Assembly: GCA_018400335.1 (NCBI GenBank)
Contig: JAGYMT010000118.1
Coordinates: 1-6,283, forward strand
Source of the DNA: Kiritimatiellia bacterium
Lineage (GTDB): Bacteria > Verrucomicrobiota > Kiritimatiellia > JAAZAB01
Length of the DNA stretch: 6,283 bases
Direction of reading: 5' to 3'
Positions 4,344 to 6,283 of this stretch are shown here, piece by piece. The position numbers and the translations under genes were made by a program. The notes beneath the pieces are model-generated. The model saw only the letters and a list, made by a program, of their open reading frames with translations. It was not told the origin of the DNA and did not search any database. Position 1 is the first letter of the stretch. Each line of letters begins with the position of its first letter.

Positions 4344-6283
4344 GCGGCGCCGGAAAACATCCGATTGGACACCTCGCCCTGCTCGCCTCTGCCGGCTCGG
4401 GCAAGACCACGCGCCTCTGCCACAGGTACATCCGCCTGCTTGCGGATGCGGATTTGAAGCTGAAGCCCGACCGTATCTGCGCGCTCACTTTCACCCGCAA
4501 GGCCGCGGGCGAGATATTCGACCGGATCGTCGAATGCATCTGCGACGCCGCCTCCGGCGAAGAGGCGGCAGTAAAGCTTTCCGAAGCCATAGGTACGCCC
4601 GGCCTCGACGCGAACGGCTTCGCGGCGCTGCTTCGGATGTTTCTCGATAACCTGCAGCGCGCCGTGATAGGTACGATGGATAGCTTCGTCGGCGGGGTTG
4701 TGCGCGCCTTTCCCTTCGAGCTGGGGATTCCGCCGGAGTTTGAGGTCGCCGAGGGCGGCGATGCCGCCGGCAATGCCATGCAGCAGGACATACTTGCCCG
4801 CATCCTCGCCGCGCCGGGCGCCGGTTCGCAGGAGCTGATTGAGGCGTTCAAGAAAGCTACTTTCGGAGTGGAGGAGAAGAGTTTCGAGAATTTCGTGCAG
4901 AACGTGATCATCCCATTGCACCTTTCCTACCGTTTCTGCCCGGCTGGTGAAAAATGGGGCAATCCGAATCTGATCTGGTCCCGGAATGAGAACGCTGTCG
5001 CGCGGGTGTATGGCGAAGAGGAACTCGCGAGGCAGATGGAGCTCGTTGAGCAGTGGATAGAGGCTCAGGCCGGCCAGAAGTCAATGGAGAAGCGGTTCGC
5101 GCAGAGCCTTCGCCGAATCACGGAAGCCCTGGCCGTTCACGGCATGTCTTCCGCGTGGCATGCCAACCTCAGCGGCAGCCTGTTCGGGCAGTTGATGGGA
5201 AAGCGGGACGCGCTTCGGCAAGCGGAGGATGTCGCGCTCACTTACTACGGCAAGGAGATACAGCCCCCTCCCGATGTCGCAGGGGCGCTGGCCATGCTGC
5301 TGGATAATCTGGTCGCCGTGGAACTCCGGCGCGCCATTGAGAAGACGAGGGGGCTCCATGCCCTGCTGGCGCTCTACGACCGGGCATACGAGAAGGAATC
5401 GCGCGAGTCGGGTCGGTTCACCTTCACCGATATCCAGTACCTTCTCGCCCCGGGCGACGGGACCGGCGGCGCCATGCCCATCAGCCGCGGCCGCGAGGAA
5501 AATCGTCTCTTCATTGACTACCGCCTCGATGCCAGGCTCGACCATTGGCTGCTCGATGAGTTTCAGGACACGAGCGACCTGCAGTGGGCCATCTTCAGCA
5601 ACCTCGTTTCCGAGCTGATCCAGGGCGACCCGGCGGGCCGCGAGCGCAGCTTCTTCTACGTTGGCGACGTAAAACAGTCGGTCTACCGCTGGCGCGGCGG
5701 AAACCCCCGCCTCTTCCTCGACATTATCGGGGAATACAACCTGTCGGGAAATGAAGTCATCAAACTGGAAACCATGGAGCACACCTACCGGTGCTCGCAA
5801 CCCGTAGTTGACGCGGTCAACAAGGTATTCTCCGATCTCCCGACGGAGTCCCTGCCAGAAGGAGCTATCGAGAAGTGGAATGCCGTCTGGGGCGAACACT
5901 CGACACTCCGGAAGGACGTCAAGGGCTGCGCCGCTCTGCTTCAACATGCGCCTGCCGATGATCCGGATGAAGCGCGGGGCCTGCTGGTGGCCGACCTGCT
6001 CAACGAGATCCAGCCATGCCGACGCGGGATCGGGGTCGGCATCCTCACGCGCACCAACGGCGCATGCGGCAAGCTGGTCAACGTTCTTCGCCGCGAATGT
6101 CCGGGCATGGCGTTCGTGCACGAGGGCAAGGCGGCGATCGTGAATAACGAACTGGCGCAGGTCCTGCTCTCGCTCGTCCGGCTGGCCGCGCATCCGGGGG
6201 ACGAGTTCGCATGGCAGCACGTGCTGATGAGTCCGCTTGCAGCGGCGCTTGACCGACGAAACAACACTAAATCTATCTTAGAC
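4340..6283 (+). CDS. addA: AddA-like UvrD/RecB-family helicase subunit, 3' end cut by the window
   Basis: The frame is open for 648 codons and runs off the window, so roughly the N-terminal half of a typical 1100-1200-residue AddA is present. Superfamily-1 helicase motifs appear in order: Walker A ASAGSGKT (16-23, K22), motif Ia LTFTRKAAGEI (49-59), a GTMDSF block (111-116) followed by FELGIPPEFEV, FTFTDIQYLL as the 'DfDDL'-type motif, Walker B LLDEFQDTS (404-412, D406/E407), motif III GDVKQSVYRWRGG (442-454), and HTYRCSQPVVDAVN (from 481), the NFRS-like motif IV region. The expected activity is ATP-driven 3'-5' DNA translocation and unwinding in an AddAB complex acting at DNA ends. Its own C-terminal nuclease domain, if present, would be beyond the window. 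The start ATG overlaps the addB stop and has GGAGG upstream. Other UvrD-like helicases share these motifs, but the AddB neighbour makes AddA the best call. Confidence 0.9.
   Translation, partial: MSGAGKHPIGHLALLASAGSGKTTRLCHRYIRLLADADLKLKPDRICALTFTRKAAGEIFDRIVECICDAASGEEAAVKLSEAIGTPGLDANGFAALLRMFLDNLQRAVIGTMDSFVGGVVRAFPFELGIPPEFEVAEGGDAAGNAMQQDILARILAAPGAGSQELIEAFKKATFGVEEKSFENFVQNVIIPLHLSYRFCPAGEKWGNPNLIWSRNENAVARVYGEEELARQMELVEQWIEAQAGQKSMEKRFAQSLRRITEALAVHGMSSAWHANLSGSLFGQLMGKRDALRQAEDVALTYYGKEIQPPPDVAGALAMLLDNLVAVELRRAIEKTRGLHALLALYDRAYEKESRESGRFTFTDIQYLLAPGDGTGGAMPISRGREENRLFIDYRLDARLDHWLLDEFQDTSDLQWAIFSNLVSELIQGDPAGRERSFFYVGDVKQSVYRWRGGNPRLFLDIIGEYNLSGNEVIKLETMEHTYRCSQPVVDAVNKVFSDLPTESLPEGAIEKWNAVWGEHSTLRKDVKGCAALLQHAPADDPDEARGLLVADLLNEIQPCRRGIGVGILTRTNGACGKLVNVLRRECPGMAFVHEGKAAIVNNELAQVLLSLVRLAAHPGDEFAWQHVLMSPLAAALDRRNNTKSILD

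Noticed and set aside
5081..6220. 379-codon open frame on the - strand
   Set aside because: It is antisense to the helicase motifs of addA (Walker B, motif III), which are clearly the real coding content; no domain is visible in the antisense protein.
1..6283. CRISPR array, transposase, phage or defence genes
   Set aside because: No regularly spaced direct repeats and no such protein domains are present; AddAB is a core repair complex here, not a new defence system.

Overview
The window is about 6.3 kb of fairly GC-rich bacterial DNA with three protein genes, all on the + strand. These are a complete rubrerythrin gene (225-725), a complete addB-like gene for a PD-(D/E)XK nuclease with an inactivated-helicase architecture (1302-4343), and the 5' 648 codons of an addA-like UvrD/RecB-family helicase gene (4340 to the window end). 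The addB-like stop and the addA-like start overlap as ATGA, so the two are almost certainly one translationally coupled operon for an AddAB/RexAB-type recombination complex that processes double-strand breaks.

The organism is probably a strict or facultative anaerobe, because rubrerythrin is typical of anaerobes. The wording of the AddAB pair (an AddB start like 'FVGWDAP...DTLIVVPTLQAGRRL', an AddA 'GTMDSF...RAFPFELGIPPEFEV' block, no AddB Fe-S cysteine triad) reminds me of Verrucomicrobiota/Kiritimatiellota-type genomes. That placement is an impression, not a demonstrated result.

Layout: 1-224 has no gene but holds a strong imperfect stem-loop (18-80), a 10-bp direct repeat and a plausible promoter and leader for rubrerythrin. 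The 576-bp gap between rubrerythrin and addB (726-1301) also lacks a credible gene. It is crowded with palindromes: a GC hairpin just past the stop, a perfect 36-bp palindrome (786-821), a perfect 42-bp AT-rich palindrome (882-923), and a larger inverted repeat (29-bp arms, nested in a 122-bp element) of the kind whose translation gives 'SFRAKSRN'/'LDFARND' peptides. A further GC-rich imperfect palindrome lies inside the addB-like reading frame (about 2581-2649) without breaking it.

Functionally, rubrerythrin would reduce hydrogen peroxide, and AddAB would resect double-strand breaks for RecA loading. The two units are separated by the palindrome-rich gap and are probably transcribed independently. 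I see no defence system, CRISPR array, transposase or RNA gene. The most noteworthy content is the non-coding and intragenic palindromic repeat material.
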